From the NCBI RefSeq assembly GCF_013337045.2, contig NZ_CP118260.1, positions 248,001-312,000 of the forward strand: 64,000 nt of DNA, in the 5' to 3' direction. Origin of the DNA: Agrobacterium vitis (GTDB taxonomy: Bacteria; Pseudomonadota; Alphaproteobacteria; Rhizobiales; Rhizobiaceae). Below, in pieces: positions 39,676 to 47,753 of the stretch. Position numbers and translations under genes: made by a program. Under the pieces are notes generated by a model. It made no database searches. It was not told the origin of the DNA and worked only from the letters and a program-made list of their open reading frames with translations. Each line of letters opens with the position of its first letter. Position 1 is the first letter of the stretch.

Positions 39676-40998
39676 ATGCAGTCGAATAAGACGCATGCCC
39701 CTGCCAATTTTCGGGCAAATAAAGGTTTCGAATACAGTTTTCAGGCTGCCAAGGTGTTGGGCGCGCTATGGGCAATCGTGCTGCTGGTCTTGGCGGTGCC
39801 AAGTATCGGTACCGCGGTCGTCAACGCCCGAATGATCACCGATCTCAATATGGATCGAGCGGTTTTCGGTATGGGCTTTGGCCTTTTCGTGATGATGATG
39901 GGTTTTCAGGCCCCTGTCGTTGCAGTGCTGATCCGCAAATTCGGTTATCGGTCAACAGTTGCATTCGGATGCCTGGTGCTGTTCCTGGGGTCGGCTGCCA
40001 TGGCGACTGTCGTGCATAATGGCTGGCAATATGCCGTGGCTTTTGGTCTATTGGCCGGTTCCGGCGTCTGCATTGCCGGCATGCTGCCAGCCCAGACCAT
40101 CGTGACGAGATGGTTTCATGCACGCCGGGCCTTGGCTGTCTCCATCGTATTTTCAGCGGTCGAAATTGGCGGTTTCTTTTCTCCACCGGCGCTTGAAAGA
40201 CTGATGGCGATATCAGGCGATTGGCGTACAGCGTGGTGGCTTATTGCCGGATCGGCGCTCATTGCGATGATAACCGCCTATGTAGCGCTCGATGAGCGGC
40301 GGGTCGAAAATTACATTTCCCGAAATCCTGCTCCTTCCTTCGCACGCGAAAACAGCAAGGTGTTCAAGAGTTCGGTTCATTGGACGCTGCGTGAAGCACT
40401 GGGAACGAAGGCTTACTGGCTTATTCTGACCTATATGAGCATTGCCGGGGTCGCCTGGATCTTCCTGATGGCTCATGGCGTGGTGCATCTGCGTGATGTC
40501 GGCTACTCGCCTGCTGAAGCCGCTAACGCCGTCGCGGTCATTATCGTCGCCTCCTTCATTGGCAATATGACCGCCGGTTTCCTGGGGGATCGCATTTCAC
40601 CATCATTGATCTCTGCAGCAAGCATGGTGTTGATTATTTTCGGCTTTTGCATGGTCATCAAGCCCGTAGGCTTTACCGGTATCCTGCTCTATGCGCTTCC
40701 TGCCGGCATTGGCTACGGTGCCTCGCAGGTCTGCCTGATGGCTCTTCTGGGCAATTATTTTGGCAAGGCATCGTTTTCCGCCATTCTGGGTTCGATGATG
40801 CCGGTATCGACGCTCTGCGCGGCGATTGGCGCGGGGTCGGCAGGGGCCGTTTTCGATCAAACCGGTACATATGAATGGGTGTTTATCACAATCATCACCC
40901 TGTGCGTGGTCGCGTTCTTTGCCATTCTTGCAGCATCACCACCGCAAAACCGGGGCAACAAAGAGGAGGTCTCCGGCAGTCCAATCGCAGCGGAATAA
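39676..40998 (+). CDS. MFS transporter
   Basis: A 440-residue major-facilitator permease with about 12 membrane segments. A large loop in the middle (about residues 190-240) separates the two halves, and GFLGDRISPSLI is a loop A-like motif in the second half. The ATG at 39676 has an AGAGGAGG site; a longer start at 39616 is not favoured. Within the aromatic cluster it probably takes up an aromatic acid or exports an intermediate; direction and substrate are inferred. Confidence 0.88.
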   Translation: MQSNKTHAPANFRANKGFEYSFQAAKVLGALWAIVLLVLAVPSIGTAVVNARMITDLNMDRAVFGMGFGLFVMMMGFQAPVVAVLIRKFGYRSTVAFGCLVLFLGSAAMATVVHNGWQYAVAFGLLAGSGVCIAGMLPAQTIVTRWFHARRALAVSIVFSAVEIGGFFSPPALERLMAISGDWRTAWWLIAGSALIAMITAYVALDERRVENYISRNPAPSFARENSKVFKSSVHWTLREALGTKAYWLILTYMSIAGVAWIFLMAHGVVHLRDVGYSPAEAANAVAVIIVASFIGNMTAGFLGDRISPSLISAASMVLIIFGFCMVIKPVGFTGILLYALPAGIGYGASQVCLMALLGNYFGKASFSAILGSMMPVSTLCAAIGAGSAGAVFDQTGTYEWVFITIITLCVVAFFAILAASPPQNRGNKEEVSGSPIAAE

Positions 40999-41024
40999 CA
41001 AATGATAAAAATGGGAGGGTGACA

Positions 41025-42404
41025 ATGCGAACTTTAAATCTGCTGGCAGTGCCTTTGCTGCTTGCATCCTTGATGCCTGCCGCAGCAGCCGATACGGCAC
41101 TGCCGTCGAGCGACACACCACCTGGCGAGGGTGCCATGCCCGGTCCGGTCTATTCCGGCCCCTTGGCCAGCGTGGGGAGAACTCTTCATGACAATGGTAT
41201 CGATCTTCAACTCGATTTTGTCGATTTCTATCAGAATGCCCCCTCTTTTGGGGCAGCAGGTGGCTCCTCGGCCAATTACGGGATGTTCATTTTAGGCGTT
41301 ACCGGCAATCTGACACCTGATCTTCGGGTCAATCTGATCGAGACCATCAACGCCCCGACTCACAATGTTGACAATTACCTGTTTGATCTTTCGAATGCCT
41401 TTTTCCCCGTCCCTATCGTCAATTCGGATACGGATCTGACCCGTTTAACCATTGAGGGCGACCTTTTTAATGACCGGCTGACCGTTGAAGCAGGACGGAT
41501 GGGTCTCAATCGCGATTTTATGAAAAAGGGGTTTTGCGGTGGCATTGGCTGCGTCCCCTCAACGCCGGCAATCACCCTCAACATGCCAGGCGAAGCACTG
41601 TCTGTCTGGGGTGGGAGACTGGCCTATCGACTCGATCAAACAACCACGCTGGGATTTGGAGCCATCGAGGACAATTCGGACAATTGGCAGAATGGCGATG
41701 GATGGGATTGGGGAACCGGTGATTCAAAAGGTTATATAGCCATTGCCAATATCAGTCATGATGAAACCTTCATGCAAAATGACAATCCTCTGAAATACGA
41801 GGTCGGTGCCTATCACCGCTCCACGTCTTACGAGGATGCGCTTTACAATAGCGGTTGGGGTAATCCGACATATGGAGCTAATACCAGGATTGTTAATCAT
41901 GACGGCGGAACGAGCGGCGTCTACGGGCAGGTTCGCAAAGTCGTGTGGAGTGCGCCATCCGCTGGCCCGATTCCTGAAAACCTGGCTGTCTATGGTGGTC
42001 TTTTCCATACGTTCGGCGATGGACAAGCCTATCCATGGGAGGCCTATGCCGGTGTCGAATATTCCGGGTTCTGGAAGCAAAATCCGCTCGCGACAGTTGG
42101 GGCCTCCGTTCACTATATCCGCTTGAGTGAAGAGCGCGCGCAGTATGAACAGAATGCCCGGCGGTTCTTCTCGGGCGTCAATCAGAAACAGCCGCAGGAC
42201 ACGTTCATGGTCGACGTGCATGCGAGTACAGGATTCTTCGGCAACGGGATTCTCGATTTCGGTGCCGCCTATATTATCAATCCCAACAATTCCATTCTGG
42301 CTGATTACTCAACCGGAAGAGAAAAGAACGGTGTCGTCATTTACGCGGCATTGGCTTTCGACCTGGGCGGCAGCCTCGGTCTTTCCCCCCGCAAGGGGCC
42401 CTGA
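41025..42404 (+). CDS. OprB-like outer-membrane porin
   Basis: A 459-residue protein with a clear Sec signal peptide (residues 1-22, LLAVPLLLASLMPAAAA) and a beta-barrel-like remainder with alternating aromatic strands. It resembles carbohydrate-selective OprB porins: DNGIDLQLDFVDFYQNAP, DRLTVEAGRMGLNRDF, VYGGLFHTFGDGQAYPWEAYAGVEYSG, and a terminal aliphatic strand. GGGAGGG precedes the ATG. It probably lets the growth substrate cross the outer membrane ahead of the MFS transporter. Confidence 0.75.
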   Translation: MRTLNLLAVPLLLASLMPAAAADTALPSSDTPPGEGAMPGPVYSGPLASVGRTLHDNGIDLQLDFVDFYQNAPSFGAAGGSSANYGMFILGVTGNLTPDLRVNLIETINAPTHNVDNYLFDLSNAFFPVPIVNSDTDLTRLTIEGDLFNDRLTVEAGRMGLNRDFMKKGFCGGIGCVPSTPAITLNMPGEALSVWGGRLAYRLDQTTTLGFGAIEDNSDNWQNGDGWDWGTGDSKGYIAIANISHDETFMQNDNPLKYEVGAYHRSTSYEDALYNSGWGNPTYGANTRIVNHDGGTSGVYGQVRKVVWSAPSAGPIPENLAVYGGLFHTFGDGQAYPWEAYAGVEYSGFWKQNPLATVGASVHYIRLSEERAQYEQNARRFFSGVNQKQPQDTFMVDVHASTGFFGNGILDFGAAYIINPNNSILADYSTGREKNGVVIYAALAFDLGGSLGLSPRKGP

Positions 42405-42406
42405 GC

Positions 42407-42425
42407 CTGGTTCGATCTGAACCGG
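42407..42425. repeat. Core of repeat R3, module 2
   Basis: CTGGTTCGATCTGAACCGG matches the core hairpin of the full R3 copies (CTGGTTCAATCTGAACCTG at 63800-63904) at 17 of 19 bases. It lies directly behind the porin stop. Confidence 0.45.
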
Positions 42426-42466
42426 CGACACTTTCACAATCACTTTATCAAGAGGAGATCGACGTC

Positions 42467-42886
42467 ATGCACGACACGAAGAGCCATGACCATGCGAAAC
42501 TTGAACGCCACAAGCATCTGGTCCGGGAGTTTTACCGCCGGGTGTTCGATGGCCAGAACCCGGCAGCCGTCAAGGATTTCGTCACTGAGGATTATAAGCA
42601 GCACAGCCGCCATATTCCGACCGGTCGCGAAGGCTTGGAACGGTTTGTGCAATCGGTATTTCCAAATGGACCAGTCCCGGAGCCGGCGGAGATGCGCATC
42701 CCTCCCGCTTTCATGGTGGCGGAAGGCGATATGGTCGTGGTCGCCGCCTATCTGCCGCAGCCTGACCCCGACAAGCCGGGCGAAACCTACGACTATTTCG
42801 TTTTTGACGCCTATCGGCTTCGGGACGAGCGTCTGGCGGAGCATTGGAGCGGCGTGAACAAGATCGCGCCCCCAAAACAGCCCTGA
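42467..42886 (+). CDS. SnoaL-like/NTF2-fold protein
   Basis: A 139-residue protein of the SnoaL-like polyketide cyclase/NTF2 superfamily: HLVREFYRRVFDGQNPAAVKDFVTEDYKQHSRHIPTGREGLERFVQSVF, with a C-terminal FDAYRLRDERLAEHWSGVNKI strand. The family includes cyclases, isomerases and small hydrolases on ring compounds; function here is not deducible. AGAGGAG ribosome site. In the aromatic cluster it may act as an isomerase or lactone-handling enzyme, which is inference. Confidence 0.8.
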   Translation: MHDTKSHDHAKLERHKHLVREFYRRVFDGQNPAAVKDFVTEDYKQHSRHIPTGREGLERFVQSVFPNGPVPEPAEMRIPPAFMVAEGDMVVVAAYLPQPDPDKPGETYDYFVFDAYRLRDERLAEHWSGVNKIAPPKQP

Positions 42887-42958
42887 CGGCACAGCGGTAT
42901 GCTGTCACCGCAGGCAGCATACCGGCAACCATCGATCACCATTCATCAGGATTACAGC

Positions 42959-43549
42959 ATGCAACTCTACCATACGCCCGGCACCTGCTCCACCGCATCT
43001 CGCATCGTTCTGCAAGAGGCCGGGATCGCCGCCTCTTCCGTTCCTGTTAATCTCAGGGAGAAGATCCTTCCAGATGGAACGAGCTATCTCCAGGTGAACC
43101 CGAAGGGCCAGGTTCCGGCCCTTGTACTCGATGATGGCGACGTGCTGACGGAAGGCGCGATCATCCTGCAATATCTGGCCGATCAGGCCCCGGAAAGTGG
43201 CCTTTTGCCACCGCCCGGCGATCTTGCCCGCTACCGCGTGCTGGAATGGACCAATTACGTGGCAACCGAATTGCACAAGACCTTTACCCCCCTGATGCGG
43301 CCAAACACACCTCCGGACTTTGCCGAAATCACCAAAACGGCCTTGTTGCCACGGGTTTTCGGCACGCTTGATCGCCGTCTGGGGCTAAGCGACTATCTCG
43401 CCGGGGCAACATTTTCGATCGCGGATGCCTATGCGTTCGTCATTCTCGGATGGGCAAAGCTGCAGGCCATTGATCTGGCCGCCTGGCCGAACATCCAGGC
43501 CTATCTCAAGCGGATTGAGAGCCGTCCATCCGTCCAATCGCTACAGTAA
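42959..43549 (+). CDS. Beta-class glutathione S-transferase
   Basis: A 196-residue GST: N-terminal thioredoxin-like domain with LYHTPGTCSTASRIVLQEAG, where Cys10 is the beta-class catalytic residue, then NPKGQVPALVLDDG with the cis-Pro, and an all-helical C-terminal domain. The ATG at 42959 is chosen because MQLYHTPGTCS is the canonical start. BphK-like beta GSTs recur in aromatic-degradation operons, where some remove chloride from ring-cleavage products. It lies 12 bp before the extradiol dioxygenase. Confidence 0.85.
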   Translation: MQLYHTPGTCSTASRIVLQEAGIAASSVPVNLREKILPDGTSYLQVNPKGQVPALVLDDGDVLTEGAIILQYLADQAPESGLLPPPGDLARYRVLEWTNYVATELHKTFTPLMRPNTPPDFAEITKTALLPRVFGTLDRRLGLSDYLAGATFSIADAYAFVILGWAKLQAIDLAAWPNIQAYLKRIESRPSVQSLQ

Positions 43550-43561
43550 GTGGAGAAAGCC

Positions 43562-44461
43562 ATGACCTATCTTATCAGACAAATGGGCCACGTGATCATC
43601 TCCTCGCCGGATCCCCTGGGCGCGGCACAGGATCTTTGCGATGTCGTCGGCCTGCGGATCACGGAAGTCGACGGCGAGACCGTCTATCTTTCCAGCAACG
43701 ACCGCCACCACGAAGTCACCTATATCAAGGGTGACGGAAAGGCCGTTGCCTGCGGGCTGGAGGCTGTCAATGCGGATGCCGTAGACGAGGTCTATCGCCG
43801 CGCAAAATCCGATGGGCTGGAGATCTTGTCGGACAGGCCTCTGGGCAAACATTATGACCGCGCCGTTCGTCTGGTTGCGCCCGGCGGCACGATTTTCGAA
43901 GTCCATACGCCGATCACTCGCAACCAGCCTCGTCAATACAGCTATTCGACGCCGGGCGCCCGTCCGCGCCGGATCGAGCACATCAATTCCTTCGCACCTG
44001 ATACCGCTGCCTACGGGGATTTCTGCGTCAAAGTTCTCGGTTTGAAGCTGTCGGACATGACAGAAGACGGTGCCTTGCGCTGGTACCGTGCCGAAGACGG
44101 CTACCATCACACCATTGCCATGGGGCCGGGCGAAAGCGGATTGCATCACTATGCCTTCGACTTGCATTCGCTTCAGGATCTTCAGACGATCGCCGACAAT
44201 CTTGCCGGCAAGGAGCGCGCTCTGGTCTGGGGTCCGGGCCGTCACGGTGCGGGTGGCAATGTCTTCACCTATTATGCCGATCCACACGGATGCCTTGTCG
44301 AGAACTCCATCGAACTCGATCGGATCGACAATGATGCAACCTATGAACCGCGTAGCTGGGACATTTCGGAGGGATTGGCGGGACGCTGGCTCAACCTTTG
44401 GGGCACGCCACCCACTCCGTCGTTCCTGCGGCCGGGCATCGCTTTCGATCCGACCATCTAG
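43562..44461 (+). CDS. Extradiol (catechol 2,3-) dioxygenase, VOC type I
   Basis: A 299-residue ring-cleavage dioxygenase with two vicinal-oxygen-chelate domains. The metal ligands of the C-terminal domain are visible: His in RRIEHINSFAPD (about 143), His in SGLHHYAFDL (about 197) and Glu in HGCLVENSIELD (about 248). The catalytic Tyr is in NVFTYYADP. It opens catechol-like rings next to the hydroxyls using Fe(II) and oxygen. The ATG at 43562 has GGAG upstream. The stop codon merges with an R3-like fragment, TAGATTTTGTCAGGAAA. Confidence 0.9.
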   Translation: MTYLIRQMGHVIISSPDPLGAAQDLCDVVGLRITEVDGETVYLSSNDRHHEVTYIKGDGKAVACGLEAVNADAVDEVYRRAKSDGLEILSDRPLGKHYDRAVRLVAPGGTIFEVHTPITRNQPRQYSYSTPGARPRRIEHINSFAPDTAAYGDFCVKVLGLKLSDMTEDGALRWYRAEDGYHHTIAMGPGESGLHHYAFDLHSLQDLQTIADNLAGKERALVWGPGRHGAGGNVFTYYADPHGCLVENSIELDRIDNDATYEPRSWDISEGLAGRWLNLWGTPPTPSFLRPGIAFDPTI

Positions 44462-44515
44462 ATTTTGTCAGGAAAGGCCGTCTCGGCGCTTTCTGGCTGA
44501 GATTTATGCGAAGTA

Positions 44516-44590
44516 TTACTGAAAATGGTAGTTCGTATTCCGCTCTTGAATATCTCAAGGCTTTGATAAATTTGAGATATTCGAATTTTT
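44516..44590 (+). repeat. Intergenic repeat R2, copy 2
   Basis: Contains GAAAATGGT...TTCGTATTCC, then hairpin arms GAATATCTCAA (44548-44558) and TTGAGATATTC (44572-44582). It matches copy 1 on the opposite strand and copy 3 at 46484. It lies between the dioxygenase and the acetoacetate-decarboxylase-like gene. The second hairpin of the other copies is missing. Confidence 0.7.
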
Positions 44591-44676
44591 CCCAGGTTCT
44601 AGATGTGGTCAACATCGTTGAGACTTGGTATTTAAAGGTCGTGTCGGCGTCCTGGCTGGCTGGGAGAGGTTAGAAA

Positions 44677-45567
44677 ATGAGTTTTACATTAAATCCTGCG
44701 TTCCGGTATCGAATGCCACTGTCCTTCGGACCAGCCCCTGGACCCCGCCAAAAGCCCGGCGGTGGCATGTGGGCGGCAGAGGAGACAGGCCGGATGAACG
44801 CCGAGTGGATGGCCGTTACCTACAGAACATTGCCCGAAAAGCTCGAGGCACTGCTTCCGCCGGGCATGGAACTGCGCGGCGAACCCCTGGTGACGGTGTC
44901 CTGCGCCTGGTTCAAGAATCTCTATTGGCTTGCGGGTCGGGGTTACGGGATTGTCGTGGTGGATTTTCCCGTTACCTATCGCGGCAAGACAGAGACGCTT
45001 GAAGGCACCTTCTGCCCCGTATTGTGGGAAGGTGCGCCTGACGCCATCATGACCGGGCGCGATGAGCTTGGCTTTCCCAAGATGTTTGCCGATATTCCGG
45101 AAATCGAGCACGACAAGGCACAAGGCACCGCCGCCTGCTCTGCCTCCTGGATGGGCTTTAAATTCTTCGATATCTCGCTGACCGACCTGGTCGAGGCTGG
45201 CAATGAACCAGCACTTCCCGGAGCGGATAATGGTCCGTCGATGTATTACAAATATGTGCCACGCACCAGTCCCGGCGGGCGTGAGGGGGCCGATATTGCT
45301 TATGTGACCACCGCAGCAGCACCGCCCGAGACTGGCGGCAGGGTCAGCAATATCAATTTCGATGGCTTTGATTTCAAACGCTGGACGGCAAAAGGCAGCG
45401 TGGCTTGGCACCGGGCGACATTCGAGCAATTGCCGCTCAGCGCCCATGTCGTCAATGGAATGGCCGATCTGGACATTCTTGAGGTCACGAAAGTGCAGAT
45501 GGTGGCCTTTTCCGGTCCCGGTATTGCGGTTTCAGTCAATTCAATGCGTGCGGTCGAACCGTCTTAG
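44677..45567 (+). CDS. Acetoacetate decarboxylase-like protein
   Basis: A 296-residue member of the ADC family. The GRDELGFPKMFADI segment (about residues 126-139) corresponds to the active-site loop, where a Lys forms a Schiff base with a keto acid. The first Lys is present; the second, which lowers its pKa in acetoacetate decarboxylase, is Met here. Related proteins catalyse decarboxylation, aldol or hydratase chemistry on other keto acids. GGGAGAGG site before the ATG. In this cluster the likely substrate is a ring-fission keto acid. Confidence 0.8.
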   Translation: MSFTLNPAFRYRMPLSFGPAPGPRQKPGGGMWAAEETGRMNAEWMAVTYRTLPEKLEALLPPGMELRGEPLVTVSCAWFKNLYWLAGRGYGIVVVDFPVTYRGKTETLEGTFCPVLWEGAPDAIMTGRDELGFPKMFADIPEIEHDKAQGTAACSASWMGFKFFDISLTDLVEAGNEPALPGADNGPSMYYKYVPRTSPGGREGADIAYVTTAAAPPETGGRVSNINFDGFDFKRWTAKGSVAWHRATFEQLPLSAHVVNGMADLDILEVTKVQMVAFSGPGIAVSVNSMRAVEPS

Positions 45568-45582
45568 ACAGGGAATATTTTT

Positions 45583-46434
45583 ATGAAATTGGCAAGATTC
45601 ACAATCGATGGCGTTACCCGTCTGGGCAAGGTCGACAATCAGCGGATCGTCGATCTGACCGCCGTTGTTCCAGAGTATGGCCATTCGATGCGCCTGCTGT
45701 TGGAGGCCTATCCGACATTGCGGCCAGCGCTGGAGGCGGCCACCGAGCCGTCTTATCTGCTTGCGGATGTGCGGCTGGAAGCGCCGGTCGCCGACCCACA
45801 AAAATTCCTGGCCATCGGCATGAATTATCAGGCTCATGCCGACGAAGCTGCGGCTGCGGGTATCAAGACCCCGGAAAGCCAATTGTGGTTCAATAAACAG
45901 GTCAGTTGCATAAACGGACCTTACGGCGATGTCGTCGTGCCCGGTGTTTCAAAGATGGTGGATTATGAGGCCGAACTGGGTTTCGTTATCGGCAAACGTT
46001 GCCGCCATGTGAGCCGCGAAGATGCCCGGAGCGTGATCGCCGGCTATCTTGTTGCAAACGACGTGACCGCCCGCGACTGGCAATTCCGTTCGCCGACCTA
46101 CACATTGGGCAAATCATTCGATACCCATGGCCCCATCGGCCCCTGGATCACCACGGATGACGAAATTGCCGATCCGCATGACCTCACCTTGACCTTGTCG
46201 TTGAATGGAGAGGAGCGTCAGCGCTCATCGACCGGCGATATGATTTACGACATCTATGACCAGATCGCCTATTTATCGACGGTCATGACCTTGGAGCCTG
46301 GCGACGTCATTATCACAGGCACACCATCAAATGTCGGAATTGCGACCCAGACATTTCTGAAGCCCGGTGACGTCGTCCGCGTTGAAGTGCAGGGCTTAGG
46401 GAGCATTGAAAACCGCTGCATAGCTGAAAACTAG
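45583..46434 (+). CDS. Fumarylacetoacetate hydrolase-family protein
   Basis: A 283-residue FAH-family enzyme: FLAIGMNYQAHADEAAAAG, the metal-site region VDYEAELGFVIGKRCRHVSREDARSVIAGYLVANDVTARDWQ, and VIITGTPSNVGIA near the C-terminus. Family members split C-C bonds of acyl pyruvates or decarboxylate and isomerise meta-cleavage products (HpcE-type). It lies 15 bp after the ADC-like gene, so both probably process the ring-opened product. Confidence 0.88.
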   Translation: MKLARFTIDGVTRLGKVDNQRIVDLTAVVPEYGHSMRLLLEAYPTLRPALEAATEPSYLLADVRLEAPVADPQKFLAIGMNYQAHADEAAAAGIKTPESQLWFNKQVSCINGPYGDVVVPGVSKMVDYEAELGFVIGKRCRHVSREDARSVIAGYLVANDVTARDWQFRSPTYTLGKSFDTHGPIGPWITTDDEIADPHDLTLTLSLNGEERQRSSTGDMIYDIYDQIAYLSTVMTLEPGDVIITGTPSNVGIATQTFLKPGDVVRVEVQGLGSIENRCIAEN

Positions 46435-46483
46435 AACCGCCTGGTTTAATCTCAGCCACAGCCTCCTACATTATACGAAGAGT

Positions 46484-46590
46484 CATTCAAGATGGCACTT
46501 CGTATTCCTTGTGTAACTATCTCAGGCCTCTGCGGGATCTGAGATAGTTGCAATGCCATCAAGGCGAGGATGCGGTGGCATCTTCGCCTT
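46484..46590 (+). repeat. Intergenic repeat R2, copy 3 (two hairpins)
   Basis: Contains CTTCGTATTCC, then hairpin 1 with arms AACTATCTCAG (46515-46525) and CTGAGATAGTT (46539-46549), and hairpin 2 with arms AAGGCGAGGATGC and GCATCTTCGCCTT (46561-46590). Relative to copies 1 and 2, two arm positions differ and both are compensated on the opposite arm. It ends 9 bp before the ribosome site of the next gene. Confidence 0.7.
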
Positions 46591-46606
46591 GGCATAGGGA
46601 GGAGAC

Positions 46607-47737
46607 ATGAAGTTTCTATCTGTGATGATCGTCTGGGCGGCAGTGATCACATCCGCTCACGCACAAAGCATGAATGCGGGCAATCATCCTGCATCCTCGA
46701 CGAAGCCCTTCACCGCTAAAGAGGTCGCACGCTTCGACACCCCATGGGCGATTGCCTTTCTGCCGGATGGGCGAATGCTGGTGACGGAAAAGCCGGGCCT
46801 AATCTTTCTCGTCCTCCAAAACGGACGGAAAACGCCGGTTGCCAATGTCCCTGCCGTGGCCGCCGAAGGTCAGAACGGTCTTCTCGACATCGCCATTTCA
46901 CCGAGTTTTGAAAAGAACCGCGAGGTCTATTTTACCTATTCTGAGCCAGGAGTGTCCGGCAGCAGTCTCGTTCTGTCGCGCGCGCAATTGGCCACATCCG
47001 CTACAAGCGCATCACTTGAAGACATGAAGGTGATCTGGCGCCAGACGCCAGCTGGCGGTGGCGGGCAATCCGGCGGCATTATTGCTTTCGATCCAGACGG
47101 CACGCATCTTTACTTGACGGTCGGTGACCGGATGCGCCCGGATACGGCGCAGGACCCCGACCAGGCGCGGGGCAAACTTCTGCGGCTCAATCTGGATGGC
47201 TCGACGCCTGCGGATAATCCCCATGCGGATCAAGGCGGCGTGAAAGCCCAAACCTTCACGACCGGTCATCGCAATCCCTATGGCCTTGCCTTCGGGCTTG
47301 ATGGAAAACTGTGGCTGCATGAAATGGGGCCGCGGGGTGGCGACGAACTCAATCTGATAAAAGCCAATGGCAATTATGGCTGGCCGCTGGTGTCAAATGG
47401 CGACAATTACAGCGGCACGCGGATACCGCGCCACTCGACCAGACCGGAGTTTATTGCCCCGGCTCTTTACTGGAACCCGGTGATCGCTCCGGCTGGCCTT
47501 GCGATTTATGATGGTCAGATGTTCCCGCAATGGCGCGGCTCGGCACTGATTGGCGGCCTTGCCTCCATGGCTTTGGTCAGGGTGACATTCGACGGTCAAG
47601 GTGGAGCAGATGAGGCGGATCGCTTCGATATGGAGGCGCGCATCCGTGATGTGGCGGTTGCCCCTGATGGGGCGGTGTGGGTTATTGAAGACGATAGTGA
47701 GGGGCGTCTGTTGCGTCTGACGCCCGTCAAAAGGTGA
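46607..47737 (+). CDS. Soluble PQQ-dependent aldose sugar dehydrogenase-like protein
   Basis: A 376-residue six-bladed beta-propeller protein of the GSDH/YliI family, which oxidises aldoses in the periplasm with PQQ. Residues 1-19 form a signal peptide. Typical blocks: FDTPWAIAFLPDGRMLVTEKPGLIF, GGGQSGGIIAFDPDGTHLYLTVGDR, TGHRNPYGLAFGLDGKLWLHEMGPRGGDELNLI and NYGWPLVSNGDNYSG. GGAGGAG before the ATG. It is separated from the aromatic cluster by repeat R2, so it is probably an independent unit. Confidence 0.85.
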   Translation: MKFLSVMIVWAAVITSAHAQSMNAGNHPASSTKPFTAKEVARFDTPWAIAFLPDGRMLVTEKPGLIFLVLQNGRKTPVANVPAVAAEGQNGLLDIAISPSFEKNREVYFTYSEPGVSGSSLVLSRAQLATSATSASLEDMKVIWRQTPAGGGGQSGGIIAFDPDGTHLYLTVGDRMRPDTAQDPDQARGKLLRLNLDGSTPADNPHADQGGVKAQTFTTGHRNPYGLAFGLDGKLWLHEMGPRGGDELNLIKANGNYGWPLVSNGDNYSGTRIPRHSTRPEFIAPALYWNPVIAPAGLAIYDGQMFPQWRGSALIGGLASMALVRVTFDGQGGADEADRFDMEARIRDVAVAPDGAVWVIEDDSEGRLLRLTPVKR

Positions 47738-47753
47738 GACTTGTTGGTGATCG

